The notes: generated by a model from the letters alone, not told the origin. Positions 47,117 through 56,260 are shown, counted from the stretch's first letter. The stretch: DNA of 64,000 nucleotides from SZUA-35 sp964351995 (GCA_964351995.1 CAYGQE010000010.1:1-64000); one strand, 5' to 3'. Made by a program: numbers and translations.

Positions 47117-49708
47117 TTATTCCGTCACGCGATCGTAGTACTCGCCGGACGTAGCGAGCTCCACAGCGAGACGAATGTCGTCGATTCGGTTGAGCTGATC
47201 TGCCCAGAACGCTTGGCCTCCAGCCTCTGGCGCCCGCCCGAGAATGCGTTGGTACAAATCCTCGACCCGCCCGTTGCGTGACTCCGGAGACGAGTAGAAG
47301 AACGCCGTGACCTGATAGGGGCTCATTCCCGCTGCCATCTGGTCGCGCCAGAACTGGATGCCGCTTGCGTCGGGTGCCCGGTCGAGGAGCGCCCGATAGA
47401 GCTGGCTGAGCCAAGCATTGGTGCTCCCTGCCGCCTCGACGTACTCAGGCGAGGAATAGAACTGAGCACCGATGTCCTGGGTCCGTGCCCCATCGGCCAA
47501 GCGATCGAGCCAGAACTGCAGGCCGCCAGCATCGGGGGCCCGCCCAAGGACGTCTTGGTACATCTGGGTGATGACCACACCGGCCCACTCGCGGGAACGA
47601 GCGAGTTCGGCAACCACCGTGGCTGAACCGATCTCCTCCGCACGATGGGCAAGCAGATCATTGGCTCGGCCATCGCCACCTGATCCCAAGAACAACTCGC
47701 GCAGTGCGGCGGCGTATCGCATGTCGTCGGCATCGAGGCTGGTATCCCAGTCGACAACGGCAGCGTCGATGGCTGTCGGTGAGCCAACCGTCGTGCTGAT
47801 CGGCTGGATCCGGCGCTCATCGCCGAAACGGACGTACCGTCCCTCGCTGTCGAGGACCCATCCGCCGTACTCCCCCTGCGCTATCACAGCACGAGCGGCG
47901 CCAACTGACGACTCTGGCTGCCATGCCGGAGCATCGCCGAATGCGTGAAGACGCCCGGTGCGATCGAGCACCCAGCCTCCTCGCACGCCATCGGCGCTGT
48001 CCTCGCCGAAGAGGGCGACGTCGATGGCATCGACGGTTGCACCCAAGCTGAGTTCTGGCGCTCCACCAACCCGATGAAGGCTGCCCGACGCCCCGAGCAC
48101 ATAGCCGGCGCCTGACCCATCAAGAGCAAACGCCACCGCTCCCGTCGAAGGGCGACTGGCTGCGGTCCGGTCTGGAGCTCCCCCGAAGCGGAAGATGCCA
48201 CCATCTGAGGCCAATACCCATCCTCGCCCCTCATCGCTTCCCACGGCGAGATCAACTGCGGTTCGCGACCCGGCTGGCGCGCCGCTGATCGCTGGAGCTC
48301 CTCCGAAGGAGGTGAGGCTGCCGCTGGAGTCGAGCAGTTGCCCTCGATTGTTTCGTCCGGCAACAGCTACGCCAACAACACCACTGGGCAGCGGGTCGAC
48401 AGCACGAGAGAACGCAGCACCTGCGGAACGCAGTCCACCCGCTGTCTCGAGCGTCAGCAACGCTGGCCCGAACTCGGCGGGATTGCGCCCAGCGGGAACG
48501 TGCGGTGATGGGGTGACGTGGCCAGGTGCTGCCGACTGCCGCATGCCCGGAATCGAGGGGTAGAGGAGATTGCCAGGACATGCCGTCAGACCGAGGTCAC
48601 GGTGCCCGACGATCGACGGCATCTCGACCCAAGCGCGCTCTGGGAAGCGGTGCGGCGGTGAGCTCGATCGATTCTGGAGCCAGTTCACTCCCAAGGGATC
48701 GACGCCGTGGAACGAAAGCTTCCACTTGGCCACTGCTTCGACCGCAGCAACAGACGCCGCTGTCGGCGCGCCCGAGGTGTGGTGGCTTCCCAGCACGGCG
48801 ACACCAACGGTCCAGGTGTTGAAGCCCTTTGCGTGTCCGCCGATGACGGGTTGGTCGATGCCGCCGCTTCGACCTTCCCAGATGGTGCCGAACCGGTCGA
48901 CGAGGAAATTGTACGCAATGTCGCACCAACCGTTGATGACGGCATGTGTGCGATAGATGCTTCGCAAGATCGCAGGAACATCGCCTGCGCTGTAGCTGTT
49001 GGATGTGACCGTGTGGTGCACCACGACCGTGCGAACGTTGTTGGCGTAGAACGGACCACCATCACAGCCGTTGTTGTCTGACTGCCACCCGTCTGTGGCC
49101 CAGCTCGACCGAGCGCGAATGGTCGGTTGCGGAGCCGCCGTGCTGAACGCAAGCGTTCTGGCTTCCGCTGGGTCGGTGTCTTCGGTGAGGATGTTGCGAA
49201 GTGCCTCGACCGTGACACGCTCGGCGGAGCCGCCGAACAATGTGAGCTCGATCTGTTCGGCCCCTTCGCCAATCCAGATCGGGCCAATGGCCGAAGCTCG
49301 GCCGCCGCCTTCATCACCGGCGAAGAACCCGTCGGGTGCCTCGTTGAGCGGCGTTTCGACCTCGAGCCACTCGCTCCACGTCCCGTTGTTGAGCGAGCGG
49401 AACAGGAACGTCGCCACCTCACCTTCGGTGTCGATGATGATCATCTCGGGTTCATCAACGAGTTGCAGCGCCGTCGCCCGCTGCCGGGCCGCCGTGCGGT
49501 CACCAGACGGAAGAGGGAACGACATATCAGTGGTCGTGATGGCAAAGCCATCCTCTTCCACCGTCTCACTCGATGGTGCCGACGCTGCCCCGGCAGGCGC
49601 GATTGCGGCAAGCCCAAGAATTCCTATGATCCCGAGACAGGCGAGGACGAGACGAGGGCGGGGCACGGCGGATGAGACTAGTTGCCGAAGGTCTCCCCGG
49701 ATGGTCAC
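47117..49708 (-). CDS. secreted N-acetylmuramoyl-L-alanine amidase (PGRP type) with repeat linker and four DUF4214 units
   Basis: 863 residues from GTG 49708; GTG 49666 is an alternative. A signal peptide (hydrophobic LVLACLGIIGILGLAAIAP) comes first. The amidase_2/PGRP domain has VVVHHTVTSNSY (first zinc His), DIAYNFLVDRFGTIWEGR (Tyr) and GHRDLGLTACPGNLLY (second His, Cys/Lys-type zinc motif). Then come about five ~45-residue repeats of the form GWVLxxxGxxxxFGxAP, resembling the GYWLVASDGG repeat of actinobacterial propeller-like proteins. Four DUF4214 units end the protein. It cleaves the amide bond between muramic acid and the stem peptide; a wall-surface enzyme. Confidence 0.87.
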   Translation of the reverse strand: MTIRGDLRQLVSSAVPRPRLVLACLGIIGILGLAAIAPAGAASAPSSETVEEDGFAITTTDMSFPLPSGDRTAARQRATALQLVDEPEMIIIDTEGEVATFLFRSLNNGTWSEWLEVETPLNEAPDGFFAGDEGGGRASAIGPIWIGEGAEQIELTLFGGSAERVTVEALRNILTEDTDPAEARTLAFSTAAPQPTIRARSSWATDGWQSDNNGCDGGPFYANNVRTVVVHHTVTSNSYSAGDVPAILRSIYRTHAVINGWCDIAYNFLVDRFGTIWEGRSGGIDQPVIGGHAKGFNTWTVGVAVLGSHHTSGAPTAASVAAVEAVAKWKLSFHGVDPLGVNWLQNRSSSPPHRFPERAWVEMPSIVGHRDLGLTACPGNLLYPSIPGMRQSAAPGHVTPSPHVPAGRNPAEFGPALLTLETAGGLRSAGAAFSRAVDPLPSGVVGVAVAGRNNRGQLLDSSGSLTSFGGAPAISGAPAGSRTAVDLAVGSDEGRGWVLASDGGIFRFGGAPDRTAASRPSTGAVAFALDGSGAGYVLGASGSLHRVGGAPELSLGATVDAIDVALFGEDSADGVRGGWVLDRTGRLHAFGDAPAWQPESSVGAARAVIAQGEYGGWVLDSEGRYVRFGDERRIQPISTTVGSPTAIDAAVVDWDTSLDADDMRYAAALRELFLGSGGDGRANDLLAHRAEEIGSATVVAELARSREWAGVVITQMYQDVLGRAPDAGGLQFWLDRLADGARTQDIGAQFYSSPEYVEAAGSTNAWLSQLYRALLDRAPDASGIQFWRDQMAAGMSPYQVTAFFYSSPESRNGRVEDLYQRILGRAPEAGGQAFWADQLNRIDDIRLAVELATSGEYYDRVTE

Positions 49709-49724
49709 CGACCGGGGATTCAAT

Positions 49725-51824
49725 TCACTCAGCGACGACCTCCACGGTGATGCCATCGGGAAGACCCCCTGGACAGCCCGCTTCGTTGACCCAGCCGATT
49801 CCGCCGATGAAGAGATCACCAATCAACTCGTACCGACCCGGCAGAAGTGGTTGGCCATCGACCCCGATGACGACGTCGATCGTCACCGTTCGCACTTCGC
49901 CACCTTGAAGAGTGAGCGCTCCTGTATCGACGATCACCGGTGGGGTGTTGTAGCTCGACTGACTCGGGTCGACGAATCGGTAGGCAACCAGGCCGGGACG
50001 GGCACCACCGGAGGACATCGAAGCGACGTCTGATCCGGTGTTCTCGATCTCGATCTCGGCCTGCATCGTGGACCCCGACACCGCCCGCGACGGGAACCCA
50101 ACGAATCGAACCACTACGTCTGACGCATCGGCGGGTGCCACCGCCGGAGGTTCGAGCAATTGCCGCTCGGATCGAGGATCGGTGAAGACCACGCGGTGAT
50201 CGATGTAGCGAGCATCATCGATCGGAGCGATCACCACGTCGTAGGACGTCGTGGCCGGACATTCGCTGCCCAGCACGAACTGCACATCATCGGCCCAGAA
50301 CTGACCGCCATAGAGGTTGAGGAAGGCGAAGGGCTCGGCAATGAGCGCTTGCTGGGCTCCGCTCGCTTCGACGGCGTCGGCCATTGCCCGCAGATTGACC
50401 GTGTCACGGCTGTGTCGCTCGACGTGTTCGCTCGAGGTGTGGAGCCCAATACCGACCAGCACCGGCATCAAACACACCAGGACAAACGCTGGCCATCGCC
50501 TCGCAATGACGGCTGCTCCGAGCGCGACGGCGGTGACAGCAGCACCGATCACGACGGGCAGTCTCGACTCGACCAGATCTGCCATCGAGGCAAAGAACGG
50601 CGCGTTGATCGGGGCATAGGGCCGTCCGACCTCGAAGGTCTCGGTTCCCCACCACAAGGTCGCCGCAGCGCCGAGAAGCAGCGGAGCGACCGATGCCCCG
50701 ATCCAAGGAATCCCTTTCCAGCCCGAGGCCTTCGACAGCAGCATGGCCGCACCGAATGCCATGGCGAATGGTCCAAGATGATCGAGGTACCGCCCGTAGA
50801 CCGCCTGGTCAATGCGAACGACTTCACCACCCGAGATCGTTGCGGCAACCAACCACCCCAAGATCGTGGCCGCTCCGAGGAAGAATCCGACCCGGTGTCG
50901 ATCAGACGCGTCAGACGATCCGCCGGCATCAGTCCCCCGAACCCATCGGGCCCCGGCGCTGATCCACGCCGTGAAGGCGATGAGCCCAAGCCCGAACGTT
51001 GCGGCGACCTGGTACCAGGCAGCGCCGATGAAACTGCCAATCCAGTTCGACGGCCGTTCGAGAAGGTTCCGCAGCCGCAGCGTCACGCTGGTGTTCGATC
51101 CCAGTTCGATGGCGTTCCCCGCATACAGCTGCCCAGCGACGTGATCGTGGAAGAGCCTGACCGCAACAATGCCGGTGGCCAGCACGACCACAGCCGCGGC
51201 CACCAGTCCAAGTCGGTGGCGACGTCTGCCGTCAATGGCCAAGCCGAGCAGCACCACAAACGAAAAGACGATGGCTCTCGGGTGCACCAAATAGAACAAG
51301 ACGGCCAAACCCACCAAGGCCCACATTCGCCATGCTGTGAGCTCGTCGACAACCAGCCAAGCGAAGAGCACGAACATCAAGATCAGCAACGACTCGGTCC
51401 AGACCAGTCCGCTGGTGACCATCACAGCGGTTGACGAGGCGAAGAGCGCTCCAACCAACACGGCCGCTCCCGTTCCCAGCGCGAACAGCCGGGCCAGCAA
51501 CCGTGTCGTGAGCACTGCTGCCAAGACGAGCAGCGCACCGTTGAGACCCGTTGCTGCCCGGTGAAACGCCTGAGGTTCATCAAAGATGACCGTGAGTGGG
51601 CTCAGCAGCAAGCCGTAACCGGTGTGGAGAAATCCAGCTTGCATCTGGACGTCGGGATACCCCGGGCCGAAGTATCGAGCGGCGGCCACGTACCCGAGCT
51701 CGTCGGCGTAGATGAATGGTCCGAGCAACGGGCGGAGTGTGATCCACTGAAGGATCGCGGCATACAGCCCGACGACGAACTGAGGGGTCCGCCACCCTTG
51801 GCGAGCGGTGGCGGGGCTGGTCAC
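49725..51824 (-). CDS. large GT-C-like membrane protein with C-terminal beta-sandwich domain (paralogue of 35180-37300)
   Basis: 699 residues. An N-terminal helix is followed by an acidic-loop motif (FIYADELGYVAAARYF), about ten further helices, then a soluble C-terminal half with an Ig-like beta-rich domain (about 570-699, VRFVGFPSRAVSGSTMQAEIEIENTGSD). Layout and motifs such as YGRYLD near residue 350 parallel the protein at 35180-37300. Probably a polyprenyl-phosphate-sugar-dependent transferase. Its ATG overlaps the rhodanese-MoeB stop by 4 bases. Confidence 0.77.
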   Translation of the reverse strand: MTSPATARQGWRTPQFVVGLYAAILQWITLRPLLGPFIYADELGYVAAARYFGPGYPDVQMQAGFLHTGYGLLLSPLTVIFDEPQAFHRAATGLNGALLVLAAVLTTRLLARLFALGTGAAVLVGALFASSTAVMVTSGLVWTESLLILMFVLFAWLVVDELTAWRMWALVGLAVLFYLVHPRAIVFSFVVLLGLAIDGRRRHRLGLVAAAVVVLATGIVAVRLFHDHVAGQLYAGNAIELGSNTSVTLRLRNLLERPSNWIGSFIGAAWYQVAATFGLGLIAFTAWISAGARWVRGTDAGGSSDASDRHRVGFFLGAATILGWLVAATISGGEVVRIDQAVYGRYLDHLGPFAMAFGAAMLLSKASGWKGIPWIGASVAPLLLGAAATLWWGTETFEVGRPYAPINAPFFASMADLVESRLPVVIGAAVTAVALGAAVIARRWPAFVLVCLMPVLVGIGLHTSSEHVERHSRDTVNLRAMADAVEASGAQQALIAEPFAFLNLYGGQFWADDVQFVLGSECPATTSYDVVIAPIDDARYIDHRVVFTDPRSERQLLEPPAVAPADASDVVVRFVGFPSRAVSGSTMQAEIEIENTGSDVASMSSGGARPGLVAYRFVDPSQSSYNTPPVIVDTGALTLQGGEVRTVTIDVVIGVDGQPLLPGRYELIGDLFIGGIGWVNEAGCPGGLPDGITVEVVAE

Positions 51825-52993
51825 GTGGCCGGTTGTAGCACCTTCGGCATACAGAGGCCATCCAGCTCGACGACCTCGATCAGTTCACGGTTGGCGTACG
51901 TGACGGGGTTGTCAGGATCGATTTGGAGTTTGTACTCCCGGAAACTCATCTCGAGCGCATCGAAGGCAAGCAGTCGACCGCGGAGTGAGTCCCCGATGCC
52001 CAGGATGATCTTGATTGCTTCGAGCGCCTGGATGGTGCCAACGATGCCAGGAAGCACGCCGAGCACACCCGCCTCGGCACAGCTCGGGGCCAGTTCGGCC
52101 GGCGGTGGTTCGGGCAGAAGGTCTCGGTAGGTCGGGCCGTCGAGCGGGTCGAAGACCGTGATCTGTCCCTCGAATCGGAAGATCGAGCCGTGCACCACGG
52201 GAATGCCGAGCTTCACCGAGGCATCGTTCAGGATGTAGCGACTGGGGAAATTGTCTGCGCCGTCGACCACGACGTCGTAGCCGTCAAGGATCTCGAGGAT
52301 GTTGTCGGCACCGAGTCGGGTGTCGTAGGTGTTCACGACCAGATCTGGGTTGATCAGTTCCAGCGTCTTCTTGGCTGAATCGACCTTCCGCTCGCCGACG
52401 CGGTCGAGGTTATGCAGGACCTGACGTTGCAGGTTCGACTCGTCAACGACGTCCATGTCGACGATGCCGATGGTGCCAACGCCGGCCGCAGCCAGGTAGA
52501 GCGCCGCCGGCGAGCCCAGCCCACCAGCGCCGAGCATCAGCACCTTGGCGCCGAGCAGCTTCTGCTGGCCGGCTTCGCCCACCTCGGGGAGGAGCAGGTG
52601 ACGGCTGTACCGATTGCGCTGTTCGGGGGTGAGCGTCTGCGGCATGATCCAGTCGCGGCCCTCGTCCTTCCACTTGTTGAAGCCGCCATCCATCGACACG
52701 AGGTTGGTGTAGCCGAGCATCTCGAGCGTCTTCACTGCGAATGCCGAGCGAACGCCGCCGGCGCACATCACGACCAGCTGGGTGTCCTTGTCAGGAATGA
52801 AGTTCTCGACCTGGGCTTCGAGGTTGCCACGAACGATGCCGACCGAACCCGGAACGACGCCCTGGGCAACTTCGTCGGGCTCACGGACGTCGAGCAGGGT
52901 TGCGCCGTCGAGGCGGAGCGCTGCACCTTGCTCGGTGTCGACTTCGCGAATCTCAGCTTTGGTCTGTGCGAGCAGTTCTCGGAAACTGGCCAT
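51821..52993 (-). CDS. MoeB/ThiF-family adenylyltransferase with N-terminal rhodanese domain
   Basis: 390 residues from ATG 52993 with an AAGGGG ribosome-binding site. The rhodanese domain (about 1-112) carries the active-site MCAGGVRS with Cys77. The ThiF/MoeB E1-like domain (about 125-390) has GAGGLGSP (155-162), DMDVVDESNLQRQVLH, DGADNFPSRY and PSCAEAGVLGVLPGIVG. It activates a sulfur-carrier protein (MoaD/ThiS-like) by adenylation, then thiolation. The usual actinobacterial MoeZ has the rhodanese at the C-terminus, so the order is swapped. No MoaD/ThiS gene is in the window. The stop overlaps the GT-C gene start by 4 bases. Confidence 0.87.
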   Translation of the reverse strand: MASFRELLAQTKAEIREVDTEQGAALRLDGATLLDVREPDEVAQGVVPGSVGIVRGNLEAQVENFIPDKDTQLVVMCAGGVRSAFAVKTLEMLGYTNLVSMDGGFNKWKDEGRDWIMPQTLTPEQRNRYSRHLLLPEVGEAGQQKLLGAKVLMLGAGGLGSPAALYLAAAGVGTIGIVDMDVVDESNLQRQVLHNLDRVGERKVDSAKKTLELINPDLVVNTYDTRLGADNILEILDGYDVVVDGADNFPSRYILNDASVKLGIPVVHGSIFRFEGQITVFDPLDGPTYRDLLPEPPPAELAPSCAEAGVLGVLPGIVGTIQALEAIKIILGIGDSLRGRLLAFDALEMSFREYKLQIDPDNPVTYANRELIEVVELDGLCMPKVLQPAT

Positions 52994-53104
52994 GGGACAC
53001 CCCTTCGGTGAATCTCTAGTCGATTGGTCAACAATCGCTCGGTGGACCGTATTCCGCCCCGACCAAAACCAACGGATCAGCCGCTCGTCGGCCACCGGGC
53101 ATGG

Positions 53105-53887
53105 TCAGCCCAGGATCTGGGGGAGCACGTGACTGATCGAGCCTCGGACGACAACGTCAGCGAGGTGATCCATCTCGGTGGGTGAGCCGTTCACGATCGC
53201 CACACGTGCGCCTGTCGACTTGGCCACCGGCACCACGTTGGCAATCGGATAGACCGCCAGCGTGGATCCAATGGCAAGGATCAGGTCACAATCGTGAGCA
53301 GCGAGCTCCGAGCGCTGGAGATCCTCCATCACCAGGCTCTGGCCGAAACTGATCGTGCTCGACTTCAACAGGCCGCCACACTCGAGACACGGCGGGTCGT
53401 CTTCGCCGCCGTCGACGCGTTCCAATGCATGTTCCATCGGTGCCCGGAAGTCGCAGGTCAAGCAGACAACTCCTCGGATCGACCCGTGGACCTCGACGAT
53501 CTTGTCAGGGTCCGAGCCGGCGGCAGTGTGCAATCCATCGATGTTCTGAGTGATGAGCAGATGCAGTTTGTCGAGCGCTTCGAGCCTCAGCAGCGCTTCG
53601 TGGCCGGCGTTGGGTTTGGCGTGCCACACCGGTGAAGAACGGCGATTCTTCCACGCCCGCTTCCTCACCTCTGCATCCTCGACGTAGTGCTGGAGGGTGG
53701 CCATCTTCTCCGCACTCGGGTTCTTGGTCCAGACGCCATCAGGACCGCGGAAATCAGGAATCTCTGAGTCGGTCGAGATACCGGCTCCTGTCAGCACCAC
53801 GATGCGTTCGGCATCTGCGATCAGCTCTGCGGCCGTTGCGATCGCTGTGTCGGCCTCGTCTGGGTGGTGGGGATCTCGGTCGCTCAT
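53105..53887 (-). CDS. Sir2-family NAD-dependent protein deacylase
   Basis: 260 residues. NAD-binding GAGIST (34-39) and the substrate-loop TQNIDGLH (113-120) are present, as are the catalytic His134 and zinc cysteines C142, C145, C167 and C170, so it should be active. It removes acyl groups from lysines using NAD. GAGIST...PDFRGPDGVWT fits a SIRT4/6-like actinobacterial branch. It is divergent from the FkbM gene, with 33 bases between start codons, and is the first gene of the long minus-strand run. Confidence 0.92.
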   Translation of the reverse strand: MSDRDPHHPDEADTAIATAAELIADAERIVVLTGAGISTDSEIPDFRGPDGVWTKNPSAEKMATLQHYVEDAEVRKRAWKNRRSSPVWHAKPNAGHEALLRLEALDKLHLLITQNIDGLHTAAGSDPDKIVEVHGSIRGVVCLTCDFRAPMEHALERVDGGEDDPPCLECGGLLKSSTISFGQSLVMEDLQRSELAAHDCDLILAIGSTLAVYPIANVVPVAKSTGARVAIVNGSPTEMDHLADVVVRGSISHVLPQILG

Positions 53888-53920
53888 CGACCGAACCCTA
53901 GCCAGCTAGCCTCGCGGCCC

Positions 53921-54802
53921 ATGAGTCCGAGCCCCGCTGGTCCCCTCCGCCAACTTCTGGTGCGCACGCACCTGTTCGAGCCGGCCAAGGCGGCCAAGCA
54001 CACCGCCGAGCGCCTCATCGAGAACGGCCGAGGCGCCGTTCATGCGAAGTCAGCGCCCGGCCCGGCCAAGATCGACCGGTCGCCAGACACACACCAGCTC
54101 CTTGTCGACTTCTGGGATCACGCCGGATCGAACTGGTATTACGACGTGCTGACTGTCGCCGCGATCAAGCGCATTCTCGGCCCCAACGACATGGCGATCG
54201 ACATCGGCGCCCACACCGGTGAAGTACTCCAGCACATCGTCGCAGCCGCCCCCGAGGTGACGCACCTCGCCGTCGAGCCGCTCCCCCATCTCGCCGCCGA
54301 CCTTCGGGTGAATTTCCCGAACGTCACGGTCGCAGAAGCAGCCCTGGTCGAGACCCCGAGTGGCCCGCTGCAGTTCCATCACGTGGCATCGAACCCCGGC
54401 TACAGCGGTATCCGCCAGCGATCATTCGACCGCCCGAGTGAAGAGGTCGAACTCATCGATGTCGAAACCGCACGGCTCGACGACCTCGTCACGACCGACC
54501 AATCTCCGAAGGTGATCAAGCTCGACGTCGAGGGCGCTGAGCTCGGCGTCCTACGAGGAGCGAGTCGCATCCTGACCCAGGACCGACCTGTCGTCATCTT
54601 CGAACACGGCCTCGGCGCTGCCAACCACTACGACACCACACCCAGGGCCGTTCACGACCTCTTCTCCAGCCACGGCTACGAGCTCTTCCTGCTCGGATCC
54701 TGGCTCGAGTCGGGGCCGCCGCTGTCGACTCAGCAGTTCGTCGACCAGTTCGAACAGCAGCGGAATTACTACTTCCTCGCCGCCCCCTCCAACCCGGAGT
54801 AG
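53921..54802 (+). CDS. FkbM-family SAM methyltransferase
   Basis: 293 residues from ATG 53921. SAM motif AIDIGAHTGEVLQHI and LAVEPLPHLAADL are followed by the FkbM signature VIKLDVEGAELGVLRGASRIL. It is a second FkbM enzyme, related to the one at 29950-30717 but with a longer N-terminus. It probably methylates a glycan component; the acceptor is unknown. Downstream guaD begins 6 bases after its stop, so the two may be co-transcribed. Confidence 0.85.
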   Translation: MSPSPAGPLRQLLVRTHLFEPAKAAKHTAERLIENGRGAVHAKSAPGPAKIDRSPDTHQLLVDFWDHAGSNWYYDVLTVAAIKRILGPNDMAIDIGAHTGEVLQHIVAAAPEVTHLAVEPLPHLAADLRVNFPNVTVAEAALVETPSGPLQFHHVASNPGYSGIRQRSFDRPSEEVELIDVETARLDDLVTTDQSPKVIKLDVEGAELGVLRGASRILTQDRPVVIFEHGLGAANHYDTTPRAVHDLFSSHGYELFLLGSWLESGPPLSTQQFVDQFEQQRNYYFLAAPSNPE

Positions 54803-54808
54803 ACAGCG

Positions 54809-56143
54809 GTGACACACTCATCGCAACGCCCGAGGTCGGTCAGAGCGACCGTCATGCAGACACCATCGCCCGACGCACTGGACGTTCTCACCGACCATTT
54901 CATCACCATCGACCACACGGGCCGCATCGTCGAGGTCCGCCCCGCAGTGGGCGACGACGTCGCCGACGTCACCTTGCCGGCAACGTCCATCCTGATGCCG
55001 GGACTCATCGACACCCACATCCACGCACCCCAGTGGACCCAGCGTGGCGTCGGCCTCGACCTCCCACTGGACCGCTGGCTCAACGACTACACGTTCCCAC
55101 TCGAGGCCAGCTTCAGCGACGAACGGTGGGCTGCCCTGGTGTGGCAGGCGATGGTCCCGGCACTCCTGGCCGCGGGCACGACCACGGCGGTCTACTACTC
55201 GTCGATCCACGAGACGGCGACCCAACAGCTCGCCGAGACCTGCCTGGACTTCGGACAGCGCGCCTTCGTCGGGCGCGTCGCCATGGACCACCCAGACAGC
55301 ACGCCGCCGACTTACCGCGATGTGTCGGCGACGGAAAGCATTGCGGCGAGCCGGCGCTCGATCGAGGCCATCAATTCGCTACGAGGCGATCTGGTCCAGC
55401 CGATTGTCACGCCAAGATTCATTCCCTCCTGCACCGACGAACTCCTGTCGGGCCTCGGATCTCTCGCTGCCGAGACCGGCGTCCGAGTCCAGACACACTG
55501 CTCGGAGAGCATCTGGGAACACGAGTACGTGCTCGATCGATTCGGCACGAGCGACACCCAGGCGCTCGCTTCGTTCGGGCTCCTGACCGACCACGGAGTC
55601 CTCGCACACAGCGTGCACATTTCCGATGCCGACCGGGCCGTGATGATCGACCACGGTGCCGGGGTCGCCCACTGTCCGCTGTCGAATTCGTACTTCGGCG
55701 ATGCCGTGTTCCCCGTGCGCCGCCACCTCGACGCTGGCCTCAGTATGGGCCTCGGCACCGACGTTGCCGGCGGGCCCGAACACTCGATGCGGGCCACGTG
55801 CGGGCACGCCGTCACGTCATCACGCATGCTCGAGGCGGGCGTCGACCCGCAGCGCTCGGCGTGGCATCGACCCGGTGACCGAATCGACCTCACGACGGCC
55901 TTTTGGATGGCGACGCTCGGCGGGGCGGAACTCCTCGGGATCGAGGCTGGCCTCTTGCAACCGGGCCGAGTCTTTGATGCTCTTGCCATCGACCCCACCA
56001 CCGACCCCTCGCTGCTCGATGCCCGCAGCCGAGGGAGCGTCGACGGCGAGAGCCACCAACGACGCTTCGAGCGGGTGGCGCGAGGCGGCGGCTCGATCAC
56101 TCACGTGTGGGTCGATGGCGCACTGGCTCACCAAACATCCTGA
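54809..56143 (+). CDS. guaD: guanine deaminase
   Basis: 444 residues, GTG start. An amidohydrolase with zinc ligands in PGLIDTHIHAPQW (H70, H72), the HCSES motif, LAHSVHIS and GTDVAGGPEHSM supplying the further His and Asp. The APQW...G and HCSES context is typical of guanine deaminase, which converts guanine to xanthine and ammonia. It is placed after a methyltransferase gene with no other purine-salvage gene in sight. Confidence 0.88.
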   Translation: MTHSSQRPRSVRATVMQTPSPDALDVLTDHFITIDHTGRIVEVRPAVGDDVADVTLPATSILMPGLIDTHIHAPQWTQRGVGLDLPLDRWLNDYTFPLEASFSDERWAALVWQAMVPALLAAGTTTAVYYSSIHETATQQLAETCLDFGQRAFVGRVAMDHPDSTPPTYRDVSATESIAASRRSIEAINSLRGDLVQPIVTPRFIPSCTDELLSGLGSLAAETGVRVQTHCSESIWEHEYVLDRFGTSDTQALASFGLLTDHGVLAHSVHISDADRAVMIDHGAGVAHCPLSNSYFGDAVFPVRRHLDAGLSMGLGTDVAGGPEHSMRATCGHAVTSSRMLEAGVDPQRSAWHRPGDRIDLTTAFWMATLGGAELLGIEAGLLQPGRVFDALAIDPTTDPSLLDARSRGSVDGESHQRRFERVARGGGSITHVWVDGALAHQTS

Positions 56144-56161
56144 TTCCTCCGCTCCATTTTT

Positions 56162-56211
56162 CAAGAGACACAAATGTTTCTCTTGTGCATTTGTTTACAT
56201 TCATTTACATT
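56162..56211 (+). promoter_or_regulatory. AT-rich promoter region with inverted and 10-bp-spaced direct repeats
   Basis: A local AT-rich island in otherwise GC-rich DNA. CAAGAGA (56162-56168) and TCTCTTG (56179-56185) form an inverted repeat. TTTACATT occurs at 56194-56201 and 56204-56211, one helical turn apart. TTGTGC (56183-56188) and TACATT (56206-56211) are spaced 17 bases as a possible -35/-10 pair. This suggests the promoter and possible operator of the small downstream gene. An AAGGA site precedes its ATG. Confidence 0.5.
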
Positions 56212-56260
56212 ACTTGGACACTCGCTTCCCTCTTGCACCACTCAGACGAAGGAACGCAAC

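Noticed and set aside
47031..47414. N-terminal extension of the SpoIID-like protein
   Set aside because: It runs into the amidase's DUF4214 region in another frame; the signal peptide starting at 47030 marks the true start.
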